From contig JAGCYI010000200.1 of assembly GCA_017960885.1 (NCBI GenBank), positions 1-34,757 on the forward strand: DNA of 34,757 nucleotides. The letters are read 5' to 3'. Shown here one piece after another: positions 24,262-31,581 of this stretch. The position numbers and the translations under genes were made by a program. The DNA is from Bacteroidales bacterium (GTDB taxonomy: Bacteria; Bacteroidota; Bacteroidia; Bacteroidales; UBA3824). Below the pieces are notes generated by a model. It was not told where the DNA came from, did no database searches, and saw only the letters and a list, made by a program, of their open reading frames with translations. The stretch's first letter is position 1, and each line of letters starts with the position of its first letter.

Positions 24262-25686
24262 ATGGCAAAATCCGACAAGGCATTCGAGGCAATCCGCAAG
24301 GGCGAGCAACTCACTCGGAGTCAGCAAATTAAACTGACTTTGCAGTTGAGCGTGCCGGCTATTATGGCGCAGATTTCGTTTATACTGATGTCGTATATCG
24401 ACACAAGTATGGTGGGAAGTCTCGGTGCTCACGCCTCGGCGGCTGTGGGACTTGTTACCTCTACCACGTGGCTGCTGTTCGGACTTGTTGAGTCGGTGGT
24501 AACAGGCTTTGCTGTAATGGTTTCGCACCGCATAGGAGCCGACAATCCCAAGGCTGCACGAGATATTCTGCGTCAGTCTATTTCGTTCTGCCTTTTGTTT
24601 GGAATTGTGATTACCGCTGTGTCTCTGTTGATTAGCGAACCTCTTCCGCATTGGCTCAACGGCGGCGACGACATTTGTGGCGACGCCTCCGACTATATCT
24701 TTATTTTTTCGTTGGGAATGCCCTTTATGCAGATGAGTTACCTATCGTCGAGTATGCTCCGAAGCGAGGGAAACCTCCGTGTGCCGAGCATTCTCAATAT
24801 CACCACCTGCGTGTTAGACGTGGTGTTCAACTTTTTTCTTATCTATCCTGAACGTACGGTGGATTTGCTTGGTTGTCAGATTGTTATACCGGGTGCTAAT
24901 CTCGGCGTAAGGGGCGCGGCTACCGGTTCTGTGTTGGCGTGCGCTGTGGTGTCGTTTTTTGAGATGTACTATCTTGTGTGCCGTTCTAAACTGCTCTCAG
25001 TGTGGCACGAAAAGGGTTCTTATGCGCCTACCCGTAAGTGCGTGGTAAGTTCGCTCAAAATTTCACTGCCTGTGGGAGTGCAGCGCACCGTTATGAGTTT
25101 TGCGTATATCGTTATGACATCGATAGTTGCGCCTCTCGGCAATGTGGCAATCGCCGCCGACACCTTTGCCGTTACCATAGAAGGTATCTGTTATATGCCC
25201 GGCTACGGTATTTCCGACGCTGCTACCACCCTTATAGGACAGTGCGTAGGGGCGGGGCGCAGGTTTCTCGCCAAGAGTTTCGCCTACATTTCCACCTTTA
25301 CGGGAATGATAATGCTCACGGTGATGTCGGTGTTTATGTTTGTGTTCTGTCCCGAATTGCTCTCGTTGATGACCCCCGTGAGCGAAATTGTTGACCTCGG
25401 CACAGAGATTTTGCGCATCGAAGCCTTTGCCGAGCCGATGTTTGCGGCAGCCATCATAGGTTACGGCATCTTTGTAGGAGCGGGCGACAGCCTTGTTCCC
25501 AGCATAATGAATCTTGCCTCAATGTGGCTCATCCGCATCCCCTTTGTAATGCTCTTAGCATCGTATATGGGTCTCACCGGCGTATGGTTGGCAATGGCAG
25601 TAGAACTCTTCCTCCGCGGCGTGATGTTCCTAATCCGCCTAAGATCAAATAGATGGCTGAAACAGACGATGAAGGGGAAGAAGTAG
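24262..25686 (+). CDS. MATE-family multidrug/sodium antiporter
   Basis: The 474-residue inner-membrane protein has about 12 hydrophobic segments in two similar halves, as in MATE exporters, which expel cationic compounds in exchange for Na+ or H+. The first half has SVPAIMAQISFILMSYIDTS followed by MVGSLG, and the second half SLPVGVQRTVMSFAYIVMTS. ATG 24262 (MAKSDKAF) was chosen because upstream codons overlap the flavoprotein gene. The substrate cannot be predicted. Confidence 0.93.
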   Translation: MAKSDKAFEAIRKGEQLTRSQQIKLTLQLSVPAIMAQISFILMSYIDTSMVGSLGAHASAAVGLVTSTTWLLFGLVESVVTGFAVMVSHRIGADNPKAARDILRQSISFCLLFGIVITAVSLLISEPLPHWLNGGDDICGDASDYIFIFSLGMPFMQMSYLSSSMLRSEGNLRVPSILNITTCVLDVVFNFFLIYPERTVDLLGCQIVIPGANLGVRGAATGSVLACAVVSFFEMYYLVCRSKLLSVWHEKGSYAPTRKCVVSSLKISLPVGVQRTVMSFAYIVMTSIVAPLGNVAIAADTFAVTIEGICYMPGYGISDAATTLIGQCVGAGRRFLAKSFAYISTFTGMIMLTVMSVFMFVFCPELLSLMTPVSEIVDLGTEILRIEAFAEPMFAAAIIGYGIFVGAGDSLVPSIMNLASMWLIRIPFVMLLASYMGLTGVWLAMAVELFLRGVMFLIRLRSNRWLKQTMKGKK

Positions 25687-25704
25687 GGTTTAAGCAATAA
25701 TATT

Positions 25705-26607
25705 ATGGCTATGAAAATTACATTAAACAAACCGTTGTTTTTTCAAGGACAAGGTAGAAGGGACTATCAACAAGATCGTTATAGGATAGACGACAACGGA
25801 CGTTTTTTTATTGTTTGCGATGGAATGGGTGGACACGAGGATGGCGACATTGCGGCTCAGACAGTGTGTTGTGCTCTTGCGGTATATTTTGATACAAATC
25901 CTCCCGAAAATTACATAATTACTACTGATTATTTTGACAAAGCCGTATTGTTCGCATACAACGAACTCGATAAGAAAGAAAAAAATCCTAAGTCGTTGCT
26001 AAGTATGGGCACTACTATGACTTGTGTCTATATTGGCGACAATGGTGTTCTTGTTGCCCATACAGGAGATAGCCGTGTGTACCAAATCAGACCAAAATAC
26101 TATATACCGCTCAATTATCAACCGTCGGTGATAATGGAGACCAAGGATCATTCGCTTGTGCAGGAATTATTGGATAAAGGTAAAATCACAGAGCAACAGG
26201 CCAAGAGTTATCCCAAAAGAAATATCATAACAAAATGTATGTCAGCCAACGACGAGCGTGATATGCCTGATTACAATAGCAACAGTGTGTTGGATGGCGA
26301 CTATTTTTTCTTATGCACCGATGGAGTTTTGGAAAATATCTCAACAGAATGTCTTTGTCGAGTGTTGGCTATGAAAGGAACCGACGATGATAAAATCAAT
26401 AAATTATTTTCCTACTGCGAAGGAAAAACCTCAGACAATTTTACTGCCGTATTGATTCACATTACCGATGGCTATCTTCCTCCAATAAACCTCAATTCAA
26501 CTGTTCTCAACAATCCGCAAATCCAACAACCCTCTTATGACCCTGAAAAAACAAAATCTTTAATCAATAAAATAAGCGATTACTTGGAGCGGTTTAAAAG
26601 ACGGTAG
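25705..26607 (+). CDS. PP2C-type (PPM) serine/threonine phosphatase
   Basis: The 300-residue soluble protein has the metal-binding motifs of PPM phosphatases: RRDYQQDR (residues 18-25), VCDGMGGHEDGD (37-48, with D39 and G40), MGTTM, AHTGDSRVY, CTDGVLENIS and SDNFTAVLI. It would remove phosphate from Ser/Thr of partner proteins. The last 50 residues are Pro/Asn-rich and lead to a basic end. No kinase gene is adjacent, which is unusual as these often come in pairs with Ser/Thr kinases or FHA proteins. An in-frame ATG two codons downstream is an alternative start. Confidence 0.92.
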   Translation: MAMKITLNKPLFFQGQGRRDYQQDRYRIDDNGRFFIVCDGMGGHEDGDIAAQTVCCALAVYFDTNPPENYIITTDYFDKAVLFAYNELDKKEKNPKSLLSMGTTMTCVYIGDNGVLVAHTGDSRVYQIRPKYYIPLNYQPSVIMETKDHSLVQELLDKGKITEQQAKSYPKRNIITKCMSANDERDMPDYNSNSVLDGDYFFLCTDGVLENISTECLCRVLAMKGTDDDKINKLFSYCEGKTSDNFTAVLIHITDGYLPPINLNSTVLNNPQIQQPSYDPEKTKSLINKISDYLERFKRR

Positions 26608-26650
26608 AAGGGAACGTTTTCACTCTTTGCCAAAGAATTACACATTCCAA

Positions 26651-26881
26651 TCAACAAAACCGCCCTTCTTTTAATTCGTTGTCCAAAAAAGAATACACAT
26701 ATCCCGGACTTTGGTAGTAAAGTCCTGTGTTTTTGTCGTTTAAACGCGCAAAAGTTTCACTATTGTAAACGGTTTCTAACGCTTCGTTGATGGAATAATG
26801 CCAGCGTTCCATAATAAGGGCAACAAGTTCGGATAACATATCCTCTTGCATCATTTTTATTTGAGAATCTGATAGTTTCAT
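26651..26881 (-). CDS. Small acidic protein, third gene of the DUF3791/DUF3990 cassette
   Basis: A 76-residue protein starting MKLSDSQIKMMQEDMLSELV, mostly helical, ending in a short charged tail. It overlaps the DUF3990 gene by 4 nt, so translation is coupled. Small proteins of this kind accompany DUF3990 genes in gut Bacteroidota and Firmicutes as far as I recall. An antitoxin or chaperone role is possible but unproven. Confidence 0.7.
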   Translation of the reverse strand: MKLSDSQIKMMQEDMLSELVALIMERWHYSINEALETVYNSETFARLNDKNTGLYYQSPGYVYSFLDNELKEGRFC

Positions 26882-27357
26882 AGTTTTTTTAGTTTAGAAA
26901 GTGCCAAATCTGTTCCAAAAAAGTATTGATAAGTGATGCCCTTTGCAAATCGCAGTTGGTCAACAAGTTCTTTGAGCGAAATAGCCCCTGCTTTGAAACG
27001 GCGCAATTGGAAAGTAACACCATCGTCGGCAATAGGTCCGTACACAATATCGTAATTGTGAGTGGGTTGAGGTTGGTTTATGTCTCTATTTTTAAGCACA
27101 AACTCTGCCCATTCTTCGCAATAATCATTGAAAACGAGGACTTTAAGTTCTTCCGATTCCATTATTGTTTCGTCAAACGAAAAACGAGTAACCGTCGGTT
27201 TGCCAAATTGAGTCAGTGATGTCCGTTGTTCTGCCATACGCTGTGCTTGTGTTTCGTTGGCAGATAGATAGAAACCCCTTCCGAAATCCTTGAATGGCTT
27301 GGATTTCGACAAATCAGGGGTTTCAATAATCATATTTGAACCGTGAAAAAGTATCAT
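26878..27357 (-). CDS. DUF3990 protein, ADP-ribosyltransferase-like
   Basis: The 159-residue protein begins MILFHGSNMIIETPDLSKSK and continues with KDFGRGFYLSANE. The HGS strand, the GRGFYLS strand and a later charged region resemble the H-Y-x core of ADP-ribosyltransferase folds; DUF3990 is, to my recollection, placed in that superfamily. It would transfer ADP-ribose from NAD+ to an unknown target, acting as a toxin. It overlaps small genes on both sides by 4 nt, so all three are translationally coupled. The toxin role is inferred from the arrangement and fold. Confidence 0.75.
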   Translation of the reverse strand: MILFHGSNMIIETPDLSKSKPFKDFGRGFYLSANETQAQRMAEQRTSLTQFGKPTVTRFSFDETIMESEELKVLVFNDYCEEWAEFVLKNRDINQPQPTHNYDIVYGPIADDGVTFQLRRFKAGAISLKELVDQLRFAKGITYQYFFGTDLALSKLKKL

Positions 27358-27587
27358 ACGCTGTACATTAGTTTTCCGCCGTTTCTATTGCATATTGTTG
27401 CCAAAGAACTAACAGTCTCCTCAAACGACAAGGTATGCAGCACATCGTAAAACTCTGACAAATAGTCCATACCTTTAAAACGTTTCAAATAATTGAACGC
27501 TTGTTTTTCGCCGATTGAGAATTTGGCAGCAAACTCAGCCACCAAGGCGATGATGTATTTCAATTTGTTTGTTTCGCTGCGTGACAT
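27354..27587 (-). CDS. DUF3791 protein, first gene of the cassette
   Basis: A 77-residue protein, MSRSETNKLKYIIALVAEFA onward, with the family pattern of an aromatic-rich helical domain: FSIGEKQAFNYLKRFKG, then LHTLSFEETV and CNRNGG. ATG 27585-27587 was chosen because a longer reading would begin upstream of the predicted transcript start. First gene of the operon, and the likely neutralising partner by position. Confidence 0.75.
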   Translation of the reverse strand: MSRSETNKLKYIIALVAEFAAKFSIGEKQAFNYLKRFKGMDYLSEFYDVLHTLSFEETVSSLATICNRNGGKLMYSV

Positions 27588-27608
27588 AGTTAGTATTGTT
27601 TGGTTTAG

Positions 27609-27640
27609 CAAAGATAAAAAATCATTGTTAATTGTGCAAA
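27609..27640 (-). promoter_or_regulatory. Canonical promoter of the DUF3791/DUF3990 cassette
   Basis: On the minus strand TTTG (27637-27640), a 20-nt spacer and TATCTTTG (27609-27616) match the consensus fully. The leader before ATG 27587 is very short, about 15 nt. Confidence 0.75.
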
Positions 27641-27677
27641 ACTAATGTATCTCTTTTTCACATTCACCAAGTTATTT

Positions 27678-28526
27678 CTATTTCTCCGGTACAGGCAAGT
27701 GCATTCCGCACATTGTCAGACCGTTATCTTTGGCATATTGAAGTATGCTTTTGCGGGTGGAGGCGGCTTGGTCTTTGTCGCCGTCAAAGTTGGCGTTAAT
27801 CTCGGGATGGTTTACTTGGATTGCAAATGCGTGCATCAAGTCGCCGATTATCAAGACGTTGCCTTTTTGATATACAGTGTGTCCCGGGGTGTGACCAATG
27901 GCTTTGATGGCCTTTACATCCTCGGGCAGAGTGTCGCCGAAGTTGAAGGTGTGGATTTTGTCGCCGTATTTTTCAATCATTTTTGCGGCCTGTTCGCCTT
28001 TGCCAAGGTCAGAATCTTTCTCTAACTGAGATACATACACCTCCGCATTGGTGAAAACCTTTTCGCCGTCGGGGGTTAACATTCCGCCGATATGGTCGCC
28101 GTGAAAATGCGTAATATACACATAATCAATATTTTCGGGAGCCACACCGTAACTCTGCAATTGCGGAATTAGTTGTCCGCCAGACTTTTCGCCCAAACCG
28201 GAGTCAAAGAGAATGTTCTTGCCGTTGCTCTTGATCAGGTATGCGCTCATCGACGAAGGAATGCCGTCGTCGGGCAGGTTAACCTCCTGTCGGATGCTTT
28301 CGGGGATGTTGCCAAAAAGGTCGAATGGAAAATTCTTGTCCTCGGCGTTGTCTTTGAGCCAGTGCACCGAGAATCCGTCGAATGTTTTCTCCTTGGCATC
28401 GAGAAAGTTGTAGGTTTTGGTCTCCTGATTTGCAGCCTCGTTAGTGCTGTTGTTCGAGTTGTTTGAGCCGCCTGTGCAGCCCGCGAGCATTACTGCCGCC
28501 GTTAACGAAATGATTGTCTTGTGCAT
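27678..28526 (-). CDS. Metallo-beta-lactamase-fold hydrolase lipoprotein
   Basis: The 282-residue protein has a lipoprotein signal: MHKTIISLTAAVMLAGC with lipobox L14-A-G-C17, followed by an Asn/Ser-rich linker. The hydrolase domain shows THFHGDH, a later GHTPGHTVY and GDLMHA, giving the metal ligands of the family. These enzymes hydrolyse esters, lactones or thioesters; the AHL-lactonase-like group is the nearest in look, but the substrate is unknown. An in-frame ATG six codons upstream exists; ATG 28526 gives the better signal peptide. It lies 25 nt downstream of thrH on the same strand, so the two are probably co-transcribed. Confidence 0.9.
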   Translation of the reverse strand: MHKTIISLTAAVMLAGCTGGSNNSNNSTNEAANQETKTYNFLDAKEKTFDGFSVHWLKDNAEDKNFPFDLFGNIPESIRQEVNLPDDGIPSSMSAYLIKSNGKNILFDSGLGEKSGGQLIPQLQSYGVAPENIDYVYITHFHGDHIGGMLTPDGEKVFTNAEVYVSQLEKDSDLGKGEQAAKMIEKYGDKIHTFNFGDTLPEDVKAIKAIGHTPGHTVYQKGNVLIIGDLMHAFAIQVNHPEINANFDGDKDQAASTRKSILQYAKDNGLTMCGMHLPVPEK

Positions 28527-28551
28527 AATTATGTGAAATTTCAAGTGAATT

Positions 28552-29157
28552 TTATTGCTTTACGATTTTGATCAATTCCTCTTTGAGGCTCTGCAAGTCG
28601 GTTACTACAGGGTACTGCGGAAAATCTGCCTTCACGTTGTCGGGCGGACAGAAAAGGATTCCACGGTCGGCGGCTTGAAGCATTGTAACGTCGTTGTAAC
28701 TGTCGCCGAATGCCACCACGTTGTATTTCAGACTTTTAAACGCCTCCACGGTTTTGCGCTTGGGGTCGCTTTGGCGGAGGAGGTAGTTGGTGATGCGTCC
28801 TGTGCTGTCGGTTTCGAGGCTGTGGCATAGCAGAAACGGGTTTTCCAACTTGTCCATAAGCGGTTGGGCAAACTCCACAAAAGTGTCGCTCACGATGGCG
28901 AAACGCGTCAGTTTGCGAATCTCTCTGATAAAGTCGAGAGCGCCGGGCAGGGGTTGAAGAGTGTTGATAACCTCTTGAATGTCTTGAAGTTTAAGGTTGT
29001 GTTTGTCTAAGATTTCGAGCCGGTAACGCATCAGTTGGTCATAGTCCTTGATGTCGCGGGTTGTGAGTTTAAGTTCGTCGATGCCAGTTTTTTTAGCAAC
29101 GTTAATCCAGATTTCGGGAACAAAAACCCCTTCTAAGTCGGCACAAATTATCCACAT
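28552..29157 (-). CDS. thrH: ThrH-type phosphoserine phosphatase / homoserine phosphotransferase
   Basis: The 201-residue HAD-superfamily enzyme has D7 and E9 in ICADLEGVFVPEIW, the DxE variant typical of ThrH in place of DxD. It also has TTRDIKDYDQLM, SDTFVEFAQPLM, QSDPKRKTV and GDSYNDVTML. ThrH from Pseudomonas has both phosphoserine phosphatase activity and phosphate transfer to homoserine. Here it could contribute to serine or threonine synthesis. Full length and intact. Confidence 0.93.
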   Translation of the reverse strand: MWIICADLEGVFVPEIWINVAKKTGIDELKLTTRDIKDYDQLMRYRLEILDKHNLKLQDIQEVINTLQPLPGALDFIREIRKLTRFAIVSDTFVEFAQPLMDKLENPFLLCHSLETDSTGRITNYLLRQSDPKRKTVEAFKSLKYNVVAFGDSYNDVTMLQAADRGILFCPPDNVKADFPQYPVVTDLQSLKEELIKIVKQ

Positions 29158-29188
29158 ATTTTTGAAAATTTTAAATTATTAATTGGTG

Positions 29189-29218
29189 CAAATTTATAAA
29201 AAAAAGGTGTTGTGCAAA
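29189..29218 (-). promoter_or_regulatory. Promoter of thrH
   Basis: The minus strand has TTTG (29215-29218), an 18-nt spacer and TAAATTTG (29189-29196), 32 nt before the start codon. Confidence 0.6.
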
Positions 29219-29260
29219 TAATTTTTTGGGGAGAATGGATGGAGGTTAGAATTAAAATTG

Positions 29261-29268
29261 TATATTTG
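29261..29268 (+). promoter_or_regulatory. -7 box of the toxin-antitoxin pair
   Basis: TATATTTG lies 26 nt before ATG 29295. The -33 element is not clear. The box supports ATG 29295 over an in-frame TTG at 29289. Confidence 0.45.
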
Positions 29269-29294
29269 CGGAAAGAAAACTAAATTATTTGATT

Positions 29295-29552
29295 ATGTTG
29301 TCAAACACAAAAATAGCGTTAAGCCAACAAGAAACCTCTCTTGTAGACGTGCTGTGGAATCTTTACATTCTGCAAAACGACAAAGTGAAGGAAGCATTTC
29401 GAATGCTGTTGGATACAAAAGAAATATCAGAATCTAATGATGAGATAACCAAGAATCAACAGAAAATGGTAAAAGAGAGTTTTACCAGAGCCTATGATGA
29501 ATTAGTATCAGGAAAAGTTAAACATAATGCCAGAAATTTGTTTGTTGACTGA
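29295..29552 (+). CDS. Putative antitoxin of a RelE/ParE-type pair
   Basis: An 85-residue protein, MLSNTKIALSQQETSLVDVL onward, predicted to be helical with Lys/Glu-rich second half. It is the upstream partner of a RelE/ParE-like toxin and overlaps it by 1 nt (TGATG), the usual type II arrangement. No DNA-binding motif is obvious. The antitoxin role rests on position and size. Confidence 0.65.
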   Translation: MLSNTKIALSQQETSLVDVLWNLYILQNDKVKEAFRMLLDTKEISESNDEITKNQQKMVKESFTRAYDELVSGKVKHNARNLFVD

Positions 29553-29896
29553 TGGAAGTTGTATTCGATTATTTGGATGAGTTTGAAAAACGGGCAAAAG
29601 ATTTGGCTAAGAAGTACAAATCATTTACCTCAGATTATGATTCTTTTCTTGATTCATTGGAAGAAAATCCATATAGTGGTAAATCGTTAGGTGGCTCTAT
29701 GTACAAATACCGTATGCCAATTACCTCCAAAGGCAAGGGCAAAAGCGGTGGGGCTCGTGTGATTACTTACAATGTTAGGCAGACAGAAGATAAAATCATT
29801 ATAACTTTGATGACCATATATGATAAAAGCGAAATAGGCAATGTTTCGGATGCTTATTTAAGAAGTTTGGTTCAAGAGGTTACAAAGAAGAAATAA
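29552..29896 (+). CDS. RelE/ParE-superfamily toxin
   Basis: The 114-residue basic protein has the RelE/ParE pattern: an N-terminal helix FEKRAKDLAKKYKSF, DFLDSLEENP-like spacing, LGGSMYKYRMPI, GGARVITYNV and a C-terminal strand KIIITLMTIYDKSE. Such toxins cut mRNA on the ribosome or poison gyrase. The type of target cannot be told from sequence. A hairpin terminator follows. Confidence 0.8.
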   Translation: MEVVFDYLDEFEKRAKDLAKKYKSFTSDYDSFLDSLEENPYSGKSLGGSMYKYRMPITSKGKGKSGGARVITYNVRQTEDKIIITLMTIYDKSEIGNVSDAYLRSLVQEVTKKK

Positions 29897-29899
29897 AAA

Positions 29900-29934
29900 A
29901 AAACGGCGTGAATGGCAAGAATTTACGCCGTTTT
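29900..29934. terminator. Bidirectional hairpin between the toxin and SPFH genes
   Basis: AAAACGGCGT (29900-29909) pairs with ACGCCGTTTT (29925-29934); the stem extends inward with one G-T pair. A tract on the left and T tract on the right allow termination on both strands. Confidence 0.85.
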
Positions 29935-29954
29935 TTGTTACAATATTTCAGAAA

Positions 29955-30797
29955 TTACTTAGTCTGAAACTTCGACATATCAAACATCGTGTTTCCGGGA
30001 CCAACGATTTGGGGCACTTTGCCGTCCCATTTTTCAATCCAGTCTTCCTGAACGATGAGGGGGCTGAGCGATGCCGAAATGGTGCGGTTGTAGTATGCTT
30101 CGGCGTCGGCTTTTACCTTCATAGCCTCGGCCTCGCCTTTGGCTTCGGCAATCTTGATTTTGGCGTTGGCCTCAGCCTCTTTCACCTTGTTCTCGGCTTT
30201 GAGCGAACTCTGAACAGCCATATTCTTTTCGTTGATCATCTGTGCGAGCGACTGCGGAGGTGTGATTTGCGAGGTAAACTCGGTAACTATAAATCCCTCG
30301 GCTTCAAGACTTTTCTCCAATCTCTGCCTTACCTCTGCCTCGAAACTTGCGCGGCTCGACATCAGCGAGTCAGAAGTGTAGTTGTTGGCGCAGGTGCGGT
30401 AAGCCTCATAAATACAGGTCTTTATGTATCCGTTTTCAAGGTCTTCGATATCCTTGCGGTATTTTACAAAAATGTCGCACGCCTTGGCGGGGTCGATACG
30501 GTAGGCGATAGTGGGGTCCATCGAGAACACCGACGCGTCTTTGGCGTTTACGTTGAACGGATCGTAGTTTTTGCGCTGAATGTATGTGGGATAGGTAAAT
30601 ATGCTTGTAGTCAGCGGATTGTAAAATACCCAGCCTTTGCAAGTGCCTTCTACGCCGCCGTAATCCTCTTCTTTCGACGACCATTTGTGGAATTCGATAC
30701 CAATTTCGCCGCTGTCGATTACAGTGCAGCATTTGAAGCAGAGAATCAAAATAAAAAGCGGTACGAGCAGAATAAGTTTAAATTTCTTTTTTTCCAT
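29955..30797 (-). CDS. SPFH/Band-7 (prohibitin-like) membrane protein
   Basis: The 280-residue protein has an N-terminal TM segment (residues 7-24) ending in a CC pair, then an SPFH domain from VIDSGEIGIEFHKW to ITPPQSLAQMI, then an Ala/Glu/Lys coiled coil (about 193-240) and a short conserved end with VPQIVGPGN. SPFH proteins form large membrane-attached rings that organise lipid domains or control membrane proteases. No partner gene is adjacent. Confidence 0.9.
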   Translation of the reverse strand: MEKKKFKLILLVPLFILILCFKCCTVIDSGEIGIEFHKWSSKEEDYGGVEGTCKGWVFYNPLTTSIFTYPTYIQRKNYDPFNVNAKDASVFSMDPTIAYRIDPAKACDIFVKYRKDIEDLENGYIKTCIYEAYRTCANNYTSDSLMSSRASFEAEVRQRLEKSLEAEGFIVTEFTSQITPPQSLAQMINEKNMAVQSSLKAENKVKEAEANAKIKIAEAKGEAEAMKVKADAEAYYNRTISASLSPLIVQEDWIEKWDGKVPQIVGPGNTMFDMSKFQTK

Positions 30798-30867
30798 TTT
30801 TCGTTATTTTATGGGTTAATAATGCGCAATATTACAAATTTTTTTATCTTGGAGCAAAATGTTTTGC

Positions 30868-30875
30868 TATTTTTG
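30868..30875 (+). promoter_or_regulatory. -7 box of the gene at 30894
   Basis: TATTTTTG lies 18 nt before ATG 30894. A TTGG lies upstream with a spacer of about 16 nt, slightly short. It supports ATG 30894 as the start. Confidence 0.4.
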
Positions 30876-30893
30876 CGCAAAAATTCTAAAAAA

Positions 30894-31445
30894 ATGGAAC
30901 AGCAGGAATATTACACACATTACGAGGAGGCTTTACGCAACGAACTTACCGCGCTATGTATCAACCAACAACGTCTCAGCCGGGGAGTCTTGCCCGCATC
31001 GCCCGACATCACCGACAAATGGGACTCGCTTGCCCCGTTGTACATCTCCGACGCGTCAAGGGAGATAGCCAAATATCCCGCAGTGTCGCTCGGGTGGGCT
31101 ATGTACCTCGGAATGGCTGTTGCCAAATATTGGGACACCGATTGGGCTATCTACGGCAAACACCCCAACCTTTACGAGCATATCCGCAACAAGCGCGGTT
31201 TCGACTATATGGACGAGGTGGTACGCGGCGAAATACTCCAACTTTCGGGCGACGAATACCAAAAAACCGAAGATTTTGTGCTATCCTGTTCGCGTCTTGC
31301 CTTAGACAAAATCCGTCACGAAGGCATCGAACCCTCCACCCCAGCAGCATTTTTTGTTTACACCCTCAGTTGCAAGGTGTTATATACCATCGGCGCAGCA
31401 GTAGAGTTGCAAAGATTGGGGTATAAGATGGAGAAGATGGGGTAA
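30894..31445 (+). CDS. Conserved-looking soluble protein of unknown function
   Basis: The 183-residue protein starts MEQQEYYTHYEEALRNELTA and is helical throughout, with many aromatic residues (YLGMAVAKYWDTDW) and no signal peptide. The frame is open for a long way upstream, but that part is antisense to the SPFH gene; ATG 30894 follows a -7 box. I do not recognise a family. It is divergent from the SPFH gene. Confidence 0.7.
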   Translation: MEQQEYYTHYEEALRNELTALCINQQRLSRGVLPASPDITDKWDSLAPLYISDASREIAKYPAVSLGWAMYLGMAVAKYWDTDWAIYGKHPNLYEHIRNKRGFDYMDEVVRGEILQLSGDEYQKTEDFVLSCSRLALDKIRHEGIEPSTPAAFFVYTLSCKVLYTIGAAVELQRLGYKMEKMG

Positions 31446-31455
31446 GGGACAACTT

Positions 31456-31540
31456 AAAGATTTTGGGGGATTTGATAAATTAACCTAAAAAATTTCGGGG
31501 AATTTGACAAAACGGCTCAAAAAAATTTGGGGGATTAAAT
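31456..31540 (+). repeat. Three direct repeats of AATTTxGGGGA before the AAA+DUF4143 gene
   Basis: Three copies of a motif like AAATTTGGGGGATTTGATAA occur with their GGGGA blocks ending at 31470, 31501 and 31534, so 31 and 33 nt apart. The third copy supplies the -33 TTTG of the gene's promoter. They fill most of the 136-nt gap. Confidence 0.8.
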
Positions 31541-31556
31541 AAAAGTGTTATTTTTG
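31526..31556 (+). promoter_or_regulatory. Promoter of the AAA+DUF4143 gene
   Basis: TTTG (31526-31529), a 19-nt spacer and TATTTTTG (31549-31556) match the consensus. The -33 element is inside the third GGGGA repeat, so a protein bound to the repeats would block the promoter. Confidence 0.65.
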
Positions 31557-31581
31557 CAACGGATAAATAACACATTTTAAG

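Noticed and set aside
26606..26669. Terminator hairpin from AGAAGGG and CCCTTCT after the PP2C gene
   Set aside because: The 50-nt loop is too long for an intrinsic terminator and there is no T tract directly after a compact stem.
30009..30893. Long N-terminal extension of the gene at 30894
   Set aside because: It would run antisense through the SPFH gene; a -7 box and ATG 30894 give a normal start.
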